Assembly (NCBI GenBank): GCA_963920575.1
Contig: OY986974.1
Span: 3,547,275 to 3,611,274 of the forward strand
DNA: 64,000 bases
Source: Narthecium ossifragum
Taxonomy: Eukaryota > Streptophyta > Magnoliopsida > Dioscoreales > Nartheciaceae
Direction of reading: 5' to 3'
Under the pieces are notes generated by a model. The model had not been told where the DNA came from. It did not search any database and saw nothing but the letters and a program-made list of their open reading frames with translations. Of the stretch, positions 1 to 10,592 are shown piece after piece (within the stretch, counting starts at the first letter, position 1; each line of letters starts with the position of its first letter). A program made the position numbers and the translations under genes.

Positions 1-812
1 ATAGCTGATTTATGCTCATTTAAAACGCTAAGTAATTGCTCACCTTGCTCTGCAGTTAATGCTAAAGAAATAATAACTGGGTATGTATCACCTGGACCAA
101 GATAGGCGTGCTTTAAACCTTGAGGAAGCGGCTTCATGTCCAATTTGGGCGGCTCTAGTGATGATGGTGTTGGTGGCTGTCCTCTTTCTGGCAGTTCTTC
201 AAACTTTGGATTCCATGGACCTGCAAAGGAACAATGTTCCAAATTTTTACACATACCATCAACATCAACATTTTCATCCAAATCTAATTCAAGAGAATTA
301 ATTTCAGATGTAGCAAACTCCTCTTCAGTGAGCAGATCAATCTGGTAAGTCTGCTGGCATTCATCATCCTCATCAGGCTACTTAGCAACATTAAAAACAT
401 TGATTTCTAAAGTCATATTCCCAAAAGTTAACTTCATTAAACCATTCCTGCAATTAATTATAGCATTAGAAGTAGCAAGGAACGGTCTACCTAAGATAAT
501 GGGAATCCTAGAATCAGCAGTTACTATAGCCTGAGTATCCAAGACTAAGAAATCAACAGGATAATAAAATTTATCTATTTGAACAAGCACATCCTCAACT
601 ACTCCTCGTGGAGTTTTCGTGGATCTATCTGCCAATTGCAAAATCACAGATGTCGATTTAATCTGCCCTAAACCAAGTTGCAAGTAAACAGAATATGACA
701 TCAAATTAACACTTGCACCAAGATCTAATAAAGCTTGTCCTACTTCATGCTTTCCAATGAAATAAGATACAGTAGGACAGCCAGGATCCTTATATTTAGG
801 AGGAATCCTGTG
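1..812 (-). pseudogene. protease and start of pol, Athila-type element
   Basis: Continues the gag frame after the TAG at 815-813. A retropepsin-like motif DLGAS lies near 720-700, followed by a region ending in ILGRPFLATSNA, the usual flap and C-terminal part of plant Ty3 proteases. A second in-frame TAG (380-378) follows. The same frame then continues through an acidic linker to LKHAYLGPGDTYPVII and a leucine-rich helix, which in Athila/Tat elements directly precede the reverse transcriptase fingers. RT itself is outside the window. Both interruptions are TAG and no frameshift is seen between them. Confidence 0.75.
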
Positions 813-2636
813 CTAAAGCAATGCACTAACCTGCTCTGTTAAAAACGCAGTTTTCTTTACATGATGTTGTCTCTTCATAGTGCATAAATCTTTAATCACT
901 TTAGCATATGTAGGAATTTGCTTAATAACATGCAAAAGAGAAAGGTTTACCTTAACATGCTGAAGATGCTCCAAAACTTCGCTGTTGGAATCCATAGTAA
1001 ATTTAGTGGATTTCAATGCCTGAGGGAAAGGGACACGTACCTGAAAGTCACCTGGTGTAGGGCCATCTGAATGATTGGTCTCTACATGGTCCTTCTCAAT
1101 TCGGTCCTCTTCTTCAATAGCAATAGGAGATTCGGTGGCCTCTTTGGAAGGGCTTTTTGTTGTTTTCCCGCTTATTGTAGTTATGGCATTCATCTCCTTC
1201 ACATTATTTTGCTCAACACCAGATACCTGCGTTTGTTGAGGTTGAGCTAGGAACTTCCCTCGTTCATGCACGCTCAAAGAGTTGATCAACTTTGTGATCT
1301 GGCTCTTGATCTCTTGAATATCCTCCTTCCTTTCCTTAGATTCCTGCACAATCATAGATTTCAGTTCCTGTAAATTATCATTAAATGTAGGCCTAGGAAA
1401 ACCAGATGTATTATAAGGAGGGTTAGAAAAAGGCTTATTAGGTGGCGGTTGATGATGCTCGTTGCTCTGTGGAGCATTCGACTTCCAGCTGAAGTTCGGA
1501 TGCTCTCGCCATCCTGGATTATACGTCTCTGAATAGGGAGTGTACGGCCTCCTGAATCCGCCTACAGCGTTGCAATGCTCGTCGTACCCACCTCTCATCT
1601 CAGCATAGGTGGGGCAATCTTCAGTCTGGTGGTCCACGCCTTGGCAGATTGCACACGGCCTAACCGGCCTTGTAGGTTCATTATATGGAGAGGTCCGGGC
1701 TACCATCATATCTTTGGTCTTTAATAGCTCCAGCTCCCTTGTTAGACTCTCCACTTTAGCCTTGAGTGCATCCTCCTCCCGCAGCTGATAAATTCCTCCA
1801 CCTGGTTGCTGCGGTGGTGGTCTGGCCCTGTTTGTACTTTCTGTTGCATTCGGTCCAGTCCATGTATGAGCTTTCTCAGCAAGCTCAGTCAAGTATTCAA
1901 TTGCTGCATCAGGATCTTTTTGCAAAAATTCACCATTACACATCATCTCAACAAATTGACGTTCTCTAACAGTTAAACCATCATAAAAATAACTAACAAG
2001 ACACCAACTTTCATATCCATGATGGGGACATAAATTCAACATATCTTTAAATCGTTCCCACGCATGATACAAAGTTTCACTATCCTTCTGTGTGAAGGTC
2101 GCAATATGTCTCTTAAGTGCGTTGGTTTTGTGTTGTGGGAAATACTTGGTGAGAAATATCGGTGTCATTTCAGCCCAAGATCTTATAGATTGTGGCCTCA
2201 AAGAATATAACCAACTCTTTGCTCTATCCTTCAGTGAGAAAGGAAAGAACTTAAGTCGGATCATATCTAGTGCACCTGGTTGGCCATGGAAGGTCGCTAC
2301 TACTTCCTCAAACTCCCTAATATGCACATATGGATTTTCATTTTCCAACCCATGAAAGGTAGGAAGCAACTGAATCATGCCAGGTTTAAAGTCAACATGT
2401 GCAGCATTAGGTGGAAACATGATGCATGAAGGTGTAGCAGTGCGTGTTGGATGCAAATATTCTTGCAAACTCCTAGGAGCTTGTTGTTCCTCGTGCTCAG
2501 CCATAATGAACGTATGATGTGAAGTTTGTGACTGTGCGTCAAAGAGATCAGCAATATATGTCTCACTATCAGAAGTTTCAGAATCACCCTCGGGACGTCT
2601 AGCAAATCTGCCTAGTTTGTCTCTATACCGAGGCAT
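813..2636 (-). pseudogene. gag: gag of the Athila-type element
   Basis: Frame of about 607 residues from the ATG at 2636 (MPRYRDKLGRFARRPEG...), preferred over a start 20 codons upstream because related proteins begin near here. The middle holds the retrotransposon gag domain (FHGLENENPY..., then LKFFPFSLKDRAKSWL), followed by a proline/glutamine-rich stretch and one C-x2-C zinc-knuckle-like motif (CAICQGVDHQTEDC). The C-terminal third is charged and probably coiled coil. Gag would coat element RNA in virus-like particles. The frame stops at an in-frame TAG (815-813), after which the same frame continues directly into protease, so gag and pol look like one original reading frame split by a stop. 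Confidence 0.85.
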
Positions 2637-2866
2637 ACACCAGCAAACACGCAATTCAAAAGATGCGAACCAACTAAAGAAAATAAGCAAAAACAATAAT
2701 TGAAACTAAACTTACTAACTAAAACCGAATAAAAGAAAACAATCCTAATAGAGAAGAAAAAATCAAAACCAAAATAAAGAAATAAAGACTAAAGAAAATG
2801 AACGAAGTTACCGCTTTCGGTGTCTACAATCACTGTAATCTGATTCTGGCGCTTTTCTAAATCGTC

Positions 2867-2884
2867 TCCCCGGCAACGGCGCCA
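2867..2884 (-). other. primer-binding site, tRNA-Asp
   Basis: The minus strand reads TGGCGCCGTTGCCGGGGA, complementary to the 3' end of plant tRNA-Asp (GUC). It lies five bases inside the LTR end at 2890, the normal spacing for a minus-strand primer-binding site, and fixes the LTR boundary and element orientation. Confidence 0.9.
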
Positions 2885-3286
2885 ATTTTTGATGTCGCTC
2901 AAATGTGTCACGCACAGCGGTCGCGGTGCAGTACAGCATAAGAGAGGTCGAATACCACAGAGAGACAAGCAGGAAAGATCCAGAAACACAGGTAACAATG
3001 AATTGAAAACAATCAAGAGCGATGAAAGTTAAGAAAATAGATCGGAGATGTAATGGTAAGATAAAGTTAACGAAAGAAATCAAGATTTGAATGAGGCTAG
3101 GCTTCAGGAATCACGTCACTCGGATTTAGGTTCTTCTCTTCTCAATGGTTCATATGGTACTCAGTTAAGGGATTCACATCCCAATCGCCTTAACCGGAAG
3201 ATATAGAATTATGAATCTGATAAAATATAAATGTCTCTTCCTATGATTGGTTCTTCCTTTTTATAGTTCTAACTTCATCCAACCAA

Positions 3287-3530
3287 ACCTAAGAATACAC
3301 GATACCAGCTGTCACTACAGGCAACGCGCAGCAAAAGTTCATCGGGACAAAGCCCTAACTCTAACCGGATCTCTAAGAATACATAATACCAACTCTCACA
3401 ATCGGCAATGCATAGCAAAGATCTCACGGTATAGAGCCCCAACCTTATCTAACCAGATCCCTAAGAATACGCAATACCAGCTGTCACTACGGGCAATGCA
3501 TAGCAAAGGTCTCACGAGACTCGGCAGGAG
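3287..3530. repeat. three tandem copies of a ~85-bp unit in the LTR
   Basis: Three diverged copies begin at about 3289, 3372 and 3460. Each has the pattern CTAAGAATAC, AATACCA, CTCTCAC or CTGTCAC, GGCAATGCATAGCAAA, then CTCACG. They lie downstream of the TATA box in element orientation, so they would be in the transcribed leader (R/U5). Confidence 0.75.
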
Positions 3531-3834
3531 AATCAAAGGAGATAACTATGGGATCACAATATCATAAAAGAAGCATGACTGGATTTATAATAATGTTTAA
3601 CCACAAAGCAATCTGTGAAGATCCAATACATAAGAAAAGTTTAACAATAAAGATTAAAAACTATGAACCATTGTTGGAGAAGAAGCTCTAGTCCTCGCTA
3701 GATCATCCGTCTGCCATGCCCGCGGATTACTCGGCCATGGATGGAGATGTCTCCATCTTTTTCCTCTTGAAAAACTCCTGAAAAGAGCCTCCAAAAACGT
3801 CCAAGAAGTCCCCCTCAAACCCTAGAAGGAGTCC

Positions 3835-3842
3835 TATTTATA
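3835..3842 (-). promoter_or_regulatory. TATA box of the Athila-type LTR
   Basis: The minus strand reads TATAAATA, about 60 bp downstream of the last palindrome of the U3 array and inside the LTR at a position suitable for the U3/R boundary. Confidence 0.6.
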
Positions 3843-3901
3843 GCCTTAAGTGTATCCACCCTCGGATTAGATCACAATCGTTAATTTTCTTCACTGGGAA
3901 A

Positions 3902-4335
3902 GTCCGATCGATCCTTCTCGGGGTGCTGGATCGATCGGATGCGTTAAAATCTTCAACTTCTAACTTCGCCCGTGTCCGATCGATCGGACTAAAGGAGTCG
4001 GATCGATCGGTCTCTTGAAATCTCCAATCTTCTATTTACGCCCGAGTCCGATCGATGGACGGATCGATCGAACTCTGCTCCTCTAAAAAGCATACGTTCT
4101 GTCACCATTTAATTCCCAAGTCCGATCGATCGAATTATGAGTGTTGGATCGATCGGTTGAGTAAAAATCCGCTGTTTTTGGCTTTTTCCGAGTCCGATCG
4201 ATCGGACCATTGGTGTCGGATCGATCGGACCCCATAGGAGCGATGGAGGGATCGATCGGATGTGTTGTGGCTGAAAAACACATGTTCTGTCACGATTCTG
4301 CGTGGTCCGATCGATCGGCGGATCGCTCGGACTTC
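3902..4335. repeat. CGATCGATCG palindrome array in LTR U3
   Basis: About a dozen sites of the type TCCGATCGATCGGAC or GTCGGATCGATCGG occur in pairs roughly 15-20 bp apart, with pairs recurring about every 70 bp (near 3904, 3977, 4049, 4122, 4194 and 4303). The core is self-complementary. The array lies directly upstream of the LTR TATA box in element orientation, the usual place for enhancer repeats. Confidence 0.85.
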
Positions 4336-4691
4336 CAGTTTATTTTCGGTTCTGCCCTTCAGACTGCGCCATCGGTACTAAAATTGCCGTAACTTCCTCT
4401 AGGAAACTCGGAATCACGAACTGTAAAATTCTCCAGAATCTAGACTTCAAGAGCTTTCCAACCATATGTGGCACATCATTTGGTTCTTCATGAGCAGGTA
4501 CAGATTAATTTTTGAAGTTGATCCATATACTCTTTTCAGCTTCTTTTAGCTCCAATTTCCTGCATTTTCCAAACAACTATGTGAAGCATATAAAAGTATA
4601 AAAATAGTAATAAAGAAGTTGATTAAGGGTGAAGATATAGTAATTGAGATGGTTTTAAGGTTGTTCAGAGTACACTTTCATGCACTCATCA

Positions 4692-4896
4692 CACCCCCCC
4701 CCCCCTCTCCCCTCTCCCACACACACACACCCCACACCACCAACTCAAAAGGAAAGAAAGAAGAAGATGAAGCAAAAAGAACTATGTATCGAGACGTGTT
4801 TCTGTGGTTAGATACAAACCACCTTAATCACTTGTTGTTTCATTCTGTATAGGTGCATAACAATACGGCCCTGTGTATACTTTTGATGGCTCACCG
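4692..4896. other. C/CA-rich low-complexity tract and diverged duplicate
   Basis: An oligo-C run and a CA/CT-rich tract (4691-4740) border the LTR. The segment 4745-4855 resembles 7525-7625 on the far side of the LINE: both have a CAAAA(A)GAACT stretch, then CAAACCACCTTA, then TTGTTTCATTCTGT. This looks like an old ~100-bp duplication that predates the LINE insertion. No gene is seen. Confidence 0.45.
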
Positions 4897-4914
4897 CTAC
4901 CAACTCTCCAATTT
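4897..4914. repeat. LINE target-site duplication, 3' copy
   Basis: CTACCAACTCTCCAATTT, identical to 7393-7410. Eighteen bases is typical for LINE integration. Confidence 0.9.
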
Positions 4915-5145
4915 TTTATTTTTTTTTGATGAGATGAGCCCGTGGGCTAATATATACAAACACAACTTACAAAATTAGCTGCCAAGCAGCAATGGTCATG
5001 ACTCACAGTACTAGGAGAACATTTCCCCTGTTCTGCGACATGCTCGAGCAACACCATCGGCTCTTGCGTTACATTCTCTAGAGATATACAAGAAAAGAAC
5101 TGAATCAAAAAGGAGGGCATGTAACCAAACATTCTTTGCCATATG

Positions 5146-5886
5146 CTATAAGTCTGGTGGCCAAACCATCAACCCATTTAAGATTTGAATAGCTGCAATT
5201 GAATCTGATTCTACAATGATGTTTTTTAACCCATGAATCTTGGCACTTTTCATCCCTTCCAAAATGGCAGCTATTTCCCCTTCAAGAACAAAATTGATAA
5301 CCATGGGCTTGGCATGTGCCCATAACTCTTTCCTGTTCGAAGACAGAGCAACTATGCCAACAGCAGCAATTCTTGATGAAGGGTTGAAGGAGGCATCAGT
5401 CTGGATGATGCTAGATCCTTGCAATGCAAAGTTTCTGAAAGGGGCGCTATAAGTAATGGATTTATGATTACCATGCTCTTGATGTTCCTTGGCCAATCTT
5501 CTAATCTTACAAACTATAGCTTCCACGGAATCCCCTTGATCATTAAACACCTTGTTATTACGATCCTTCCATATCATCCACATACCACATCCCAAAAGAG
5601 CTTTGATCTTTTTTGAACCATTGCGCAACAACACATCCAATATATCATCCAGATTCCATGGAGGGAGTTGGAAGCGTTCCTTTTCTGCTAGGAGTGAAAA
5701 CACTTTGAAGGCGAACTGACACCCAAACATAGCATGGGCGACTTTCTCTGGTTCTCTTCCACATCTTGGGCACTCTCTGGTTGATGTTAAGTGCAACCTC
5801 CACAAACGGTCCCGCACAGGAAGCCTTTCATGCATAACCCGCCAAAGAAAATGGCGAACTCTTGGGCCCCCTGGAGATCTCCACAC
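5146..5886 (-). pseudogene. LINE zinc-binding (zf-RVT) and RNase H segment
   Basis: The N-terminal part has the zf-RVT pattern: VRHFLWRVMHERLPVRDRLW, then CPRCGREPEKVAHAMFGC. The C-terminal part is an RNase H of the RVT_3 type with acidic residues in IQTDASF, LEGEIAAI and VESDSIAAI. It continues the RT at 6126-7392 after about 240 bp containing stops and frame changes, so ORF2 is decayed. Coding ends about 230 bp before the poly(A) tail. Confidence 0.85.
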
Positions 5887-6125
5887 ATTGATCCAGGCTT
5901 CCTCATATCCATATTTGTTTTGTTGTGTTGTTTCTTGTACATGAGCTAGATATATTGACGCTGAACTGACTGTGCCTAAGTTGTTGAATGGCCAATGGTA
6001 GATGTCTCTCTCTCTCCGCAGGATCTAAGCATAACAACCTCTGCTAGCAGTGGATGAAAAGATTGCAATAGTAGCTCTTTATCCCAAGTTCCATTGTTGA
6101 TTAATTCTCCAACTTGAACATTCTC

Positions 6126-7392
6126 TTACCCAATATTAACGTTAACCAAAGTAGGCCATCTTGACAGGGGCAAATCTATGATCCAAGCATCGTAAATGAC
6201 ATTAAGCTTGCTTGTAATTCCCGGATTCCAAACCAATCTGTTTCTTAAAAGGTCTGCGACATGGCAAATATGTTTCCAATGATTCGAAGATGTGCTTGAC
6301 TCTCGACAAGAAGGGATAGCGCCCTCCCATTTATACTTAGCCCTTGCTAATGCTTTCCACACATTCAACCCTGGTTCTAAGAAAGATGCCACACGTTTTG
6401 CCTTGAGAGCTACCTGCCATAAGCTGAGGTCTCTTAAGCCTAGTCCACCAACCTCTTTGGGAGAGCACACCTCTTTCCAAGCTACATTTGTTATACCTAA
6501 TCCTCGTCCCTTCCATAAAAAATCCCGGCAAATGCGATCTAGCTTATTGATGACCCCCAACGGCACATGAGAAGTAGACATGACGAATGTTGGGATGGTC
6601 TGTAGGATTGATTTAACGAGAACTAACCTTCCTGGATCTGAAATATATCTTCCCTGCCACGATGTCACTTTGCCGACCATCTTCTCTATCAAGCGTGAAC
6701 AGTCCTCTGCCTTCAATCTTCCAGAGCATAGGGGAGCCCCTAAATAAGTCCAGTTGCCCTGTGCTTCAGATAAGCCAAGAATATGGCAGATTGTACTCTT
6801 CCTCTCGGTTGGGACTGATGGAGAGAAGTGTATACTAGATTTTGCAATGTTCATTTCAAGGCCTGATAATAGCTTGAATCTCAAAAGGGACTCCTTCAAC
6901 CTCCTGGCCTCAAGACAGGTTGCATTAGAGAACAACAAGGAGTCATCAGCGTAAAGTAGATGGGAGAGAGAGAACTCTGATCCTCTGAATCTAAGCCCCT
7001 TGATCCCTGTAACCGGGTTCTTTAAAATCCTTGAGAGAACTTCTTGAACTGTCAGGAAAAGATAAGAGGACAAAGGATCACCTTGCCTCAATCTGCATCG
7101 GGAATTAAATCTGCCATGCAGCTTGCCATTAATAATGATGGAGAACTTCGGATTTTTCACACAAGCCATTACCCAATTGACCCATTTGGAGAGGAAGTTC
7201 ATAGAATTCAACACCTTCTCCAAGAATCCCCATTGTACTCGGTCATATGTTGCCCGAAGATCTATCTTTAAAATCATTAAGCTATTAGTTTTTGTTGCGA
7301 TCTTCATCGAGTGGAAAACCTCTTTAGTTGCATCTATACTGTCATGTATGCATCGACCTGAGAGGAAGGCAGATTGCGCCAACCCAATGAGA
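6126..7392 (-). pseudogene. LINE reverse transcriptase (N-terminally truncated)
   Basis: About 420 residues of non-LTR reverse transcriptase. Motif A is KIDLRATYDRV (aspartate present), the fingers/palm RQGDPLSSYLF follows, and catalytic motif C is YADD in HLLYADDSLLF. The thumb region (WTYLGAPL, then LVKSILQTIPTFVMS) is also recognisable. Translation ends in a stop at 6126, before the zinc-binding and RNase H parts, which lie in another frame at 5146-5886. The 5' truncation removes the endonuclease and RT fingers. Confidence 0.9.
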
Positions 7393-7410
7393 CTACCAAC
7401 TCTCCAATTT
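7393..7410. repeat. LINE target-site duplication, 5' copy
   Basis: Identical 18 bp to 4897-4914, directly next to the truncated 5' end of the LINE. Confidence 0.9.
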
Positions 7411-7676
7411 CGTCTCACTCATCAATCTTTTTTAGGCATTTTTTATTAAGTTGATTTTTAGTTTTTAGTTTTTTAAAATTAAATTTTTTAAATTAGGTTG
7501 CCTATATGCTCTTCGACCCCCGGGCCCCTCAAAAGAAGGCAAAAGAACTCTTTATCCCAACATGTTCCAATGGTCGGAAGCAAACCACCTTACTTAGTTA
7601 CTTGTAATTGTTTCATTCTGTCCGCATCTAGAAAACATTTGTGGAATATTTCAAACTTTAATCATAAAATTGAAAC

Positions 7677-7831
7677 AATAAAGTTATTGTAGACTTAAAT
7701 ATTCTACAATTTTAGTTTTTGATTGTATAACATATCCAATCTCCTATATTTTTAATGATAAAGTTATTGTAGACTCAAATATTCTACAATTTAGTTTTAA
7801 TTGTATAACATATCCGATCTCCTATATTTTT
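7677..7831. repeat. tandem duplication, ~80-bp AT-rich unit
   Basis: Two copies, about 7677-7756 and 7757-7831. Both contain AAAGTTATTGTAGACT, AAATATTCTACAAT, TTGTATAACATATCC and ATCTCCTATATTTTT with only a few differences. No coding potential. Confidence 0.8.
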
Positions 7832-9540
7832 CCTTGCTATCATCTCCCAACTTGATACCTGCTAGATTTTTTTTTTTTTTGATGAATTCTGACGGTGATC
7901 ACGGACTCTTCTTTTTCCTCCTCATCCTCTTCTTCTTCTTCGTCACTCTTATTTTTCATGTTTTCATAAATATCCCCGACGACTAATACAACAAATTCAT
8001 CATAATTAAGCACGCTTAGAATAGTGGAAATAAGTACTGCAATGATTCAGCAAATCCTGAATCTTGCTTTTAAGCACACAATCAAATAAATAACTACATC
8101 AGTTGCATGTTCCTAACCCCAAATCATAGTGAGTCCAAATTATTCACATGCCAGCAAAACTTAGTTAGATGAGTTCATGTGTCTCCTCCAACCCCCAACC
8201 TAAAGGCAAGCACATCCTTCTCTTCTTCTCAAGCTTTTCTCACGTGGCTAACATCCTAAAATACCAACATCAATAGGTGTCTACCAACAAAGCCCATACC
8301 TTTGTTTTGGGCCCATATATATAGGACCACCTAATATCTATTTCTTTTATTGCCAGGTTTAGCTAGCTGGTCAGATCAATATCTGAGGACATAGATGAAT
8401 TTGGTCAAGAGAATCTTCAGTTTTTCCTTCAAATTATGAAAGTATGTATTATAAGTTAGAACATGTAATGAAGTTAATTAAGCTGTTCAATTAGTCTGCT
8501 GATGGATTCCAAATATCACAATAAAATTAGATCAAGTACGCAGCCAGTTATTGGTTTGATACAATTAGATACATATTTCTCTGAAATTGGTTATATTCTG
8601 CAGCAAAACAATAGTAATCCTCACATCATATGAAAAAGAGGGTTATCATCAAGCACTTGTATTGATTAAATATGGCATCTTTTCGATCAACTCAAAAGCT
8701 TAAGCCATGTGAATTTATATATTAATTATATTCAAGTCTAACAAAATGACTTGCATTGTTTTCTTGGAGAAGTATATATACTCTGTTGACAATTAAGCTT
8801 AGAAAAACAGATAAAAATTTAAAATCTCTCATTGTGATAATTAAAATAGCATACATACTGTCACAACCTGTCAAGAGCGCTCTTAGAAATGGGCAATTCT
8901 AATTAAAATGGCTAGAACTCCTCAATCTAATCCCCAATTCTCACCACTGAAGTATGGAATTGAATGCAGAGAGGTGCAAGCTAAAGTGCATCATTCACCT
9001 GAACACCAGAGTCACAATTAAGAACATTTGGGCCACACTGTTCTCTCTTTATTCTAAAGACCCAAAAGCCCTGAAGCCCCCACTTGTCCCCCGTGACACA
9101 CACCTACCTACTTAAAATATTAACTGATAGATGTTTTATATATACTATACTAGAACACTTTCCAATGATACACACACCATTCTTTTCAGTTTTCACAACA
9201 AATGTTTCTGACTTTGAGCAGCAAAACCTAATCCTGCCCTCTCTTCTTACATATCATATGTAGTATATATTATATATATAAAGCATAGCTAGGGTCTTTC
9301 CTTTTCTCTACCTTTCATGCCCCTCTTGCCATTATTCAAACCTTCACTCACCTCTGTAAAGAATTAAAGATCACAGCACCCTAAACTCCATAAAGCTCAC
9401 ACCCATGTCCAAAAAAAGAGGCATGCATGCAGTGATACCCCAGCCGGCCAGCAGCAGTTGGAGGCATGTCTTCAAAAGACTATCATGGCTTCTTCCTTCA
9501 AACCCAATCCTCTAGTCTATAAATCATCTATCTCAAATTA
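7832..9540. other. intergenic, upstream of the 9573 gene
   Basis: AT-rich, with no reading frame that resembles a protein. It has a T-run followed by GATGA (7867-7882) that could be the tail of another LINE stub. The last part holds CT-rich stretches and a candidate TATA box (TATAAAT, 9518-9524) about 50 bp before the ATG at 9573, suggesting a short 5' leader. Confidence 0.5.
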
Positions 9541-9572
9541 CACCTCAAACCAATTACAAGAAGTGGGAAGCC

Positions 9573-10592
9573 ATGGCTGAGGGGAGGAAGTTGGAGTTGT
9601 CCTTTGTTTGTAGCAGGGTTGATGAAGAAGAGGAGGAAGAAGAAGCCTTGTCGCTCTCTGACCTCCCGGTGGCCACCACCGCCGGCAAGAAGAAGGATTC
9701 TCCTTCTCCGGGGACTGAAGACAAGAGCGATGAGGCTGCAGAGGCGGCCGAGGAGTTTGAGTTCCGAACATGGGGAGCTCCGGGGCTCTGCACCGCCGAC
9801 GAATTGTTCTTCCAGGGCCAGATACTGCCTCTGAGGCCTTCGATCAGCTCGGAGAGCGGCTGCGGCGGAGGACCCATGAGCCGGTGCGGCTCAAGCAGGA
9901 CGGAGTCCATGGACCGGTACTCCGCCGGGGTGGTGAGCCTGGGGTTTGATAGTGTGAGGAGCTTCAGCAGCGGTAGCAGGAGCAGCAGCAGCTGCATCAG
10001 TAGGAGCCAGTCTTCCAACAGCTGCTCCAGCACTGATGCTCCCAGGCTCTCCGTCTCCAACAACTTCTATGCTCATCCTAGCCCCAGCCCGCAGCTCCGC
10101 CGGCCGAAGAAGAGCAGCACCGCGGCGGCCCGGAAGAGCACCGGATCGCCGCCGGCGGGCTGGGTCCTCCTCCGGCTAGGCGTCGCAAAGACACCGGAGA
10201 TCGAATTGAACGGTTTTCGACCGAGAAGATCCAACAGTAGCACCAATGGAGGTACGGGAGCCGGCGTCATGAAGAGCATCCAAGAAACTACTAAGAGAGG
10301 AGGGGGTGTTCTTGATGGCAAGCTTAGCGTGAAAAATGGAGGATCCGCAGCAGCGATGATCAAAGCCGAGAAGAAGGCGGCGTGGTTTCTCGGCTTCGGC
10401 TGCAGGTGCTCGCCGGACTCCGTTGAAGGTGGTTCGGCGACGATGAAGACAAAGGCATTGATTGCAAAGAAGAAAGGGGGAGAGGAGGGGATGACGATGG
10501 GCCTAAAAAGAGGAGAAAGCATGCGCCATGGGAGGATATTTGAATGGTTGGAGGAGCTTTCCATGTCAAAGGCAACAGTACTGATGGGTTAG
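9573..10592 (+). CDS. serine-rich plant protein, DUF1645/MAKR-like
   Basis: Intronless, 339 residues, ATG in good context (GAAGCCATGGCTGAG). It starts with an acidic run (EEEEEEE), then a conserved-looking core EFRTWGAPGLCTADELFFQG followed by QILPLRPS. The pattern FEF...ADELFF.GQ.LPL is shared by plant DUF1645 and membrane-associated kinase regulator proteins. A serine-rich low-complexity region (about residues 110-170) follows, then a basic patch, then WVLLRLGVAKTPEIEL, and a cysteine pair (GFGCRC) near residue 280. No signal peptide or membrane span. The high GC and lack of introns match neighbouring host exons, not transposons. The 169-residue frame on the opposite strand is a shadow. Biochemical role unknown; signalling adaptor is only a guess from the family. 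Confidence 0.8.
   Translation: MAEGRKLELSFVCSRVDEEEEEEEALSLSDLPVATTAGKKKDSPSPGTEDKSDEAAEAAEEFEFRTWGAPGLCTADELFFQGQILPLRPSISSESGCGGGPMSRCGSSRTESMDRYSAGVVSLGFDSVRSFSSGSRSSSSCISRSQSSNSCSSTDAPRLSVSNNFYAHPSPSPQLRRPKKSSTAAARKSTGSPPAGWVLLRLGVAKTPEIELNGFRPRRSNSSTNGGTGAGVMKSIQETTKRGGGVLDGKLSVKNGGSAAAMIKAEKKAAWFLGFGCRCSPDSVEGGSATMKTKALIAKKKGGEEGMTMGLKRGESMRHGRIFEWLEELSMSKATVLMG

Larger units (their letters stand above)
1..4691 (-). mobile_element. Ty3/gypsy LTR retrotransposon, Athila-type, 5' part
   Basis: In minus-strand order: a 1.8-kb LTR (4691 to 2890), a primer-binding site complementary to the 3' end of plant tRNA-Asp, a gag frame, a retropepsin-like segment and the start of the reverse transcriptase region, which runs off the window edge at base 1. 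The tRNA-Asp primer, the long LTR with TGATG...CATCA ends and a gag with an ENPYVHIREFEEV-like stretch fit the Athila/Tat lineage. The other LTR and target duplication lie outside, so the insertion cannot be closed. Two in-frame TAG codons argue that it is inactive unless they are read through. Confidence 0.9.
2890..4691 (-). repeat. 5' LTR of the Athila-type element (1,802 bp)
   Basis: The minus strand begins TGATGAGTGCA at 4691 and ends GACATCA at 2890, next to the primer-binding site. The ends carry a 5-bp inverted repeat (TGATG/CATCA). Inside are a palindrome array (3902-4335), a TATA box (3842-3835) and a three-copy tandem repeat (3287-3530). The 4691 boundary rests on the terminal motif only, because the 3' LTR is not in the window to compare. 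Confidence 0.8.
4915..7392 (-). mobile_element. 5'-truncated L1-type LINE
   Basis: Flanked by a perfect 18-bp target duplication, CTACCAACTCTCCAATTT, at 4897-4914 and 7393-7410. A poly(A) tail appears as T-runs at about 4915-4927 and marks the 3' end. The minus strand encodes the C-terminal half of a reverse transcriptase, a zinc-binding segment and an RNase H domain, broken into at least two frames. The body stops abruptly inside the RT at the 5' end, which is normal for target-primed LINE insertions. ORF1 and the endonuclease are missing, so this copy cannot move by itself. Confidence 0.93.

Noticed and set aside
3902..4335. CRISPR-like repeat-spacer array
   Set aside because: Plant LTR sequence; spacing irregular, repeats only 10-16 bp and palindromic, no cas genes.
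9554..10063. 169-codon open frame on the minus strand opposite the serine-rich gene
   Set aside because: Leucine/serine-rich complement of a GC-rich exon; no domain, and the plus-strand frame has the conserved motifs.
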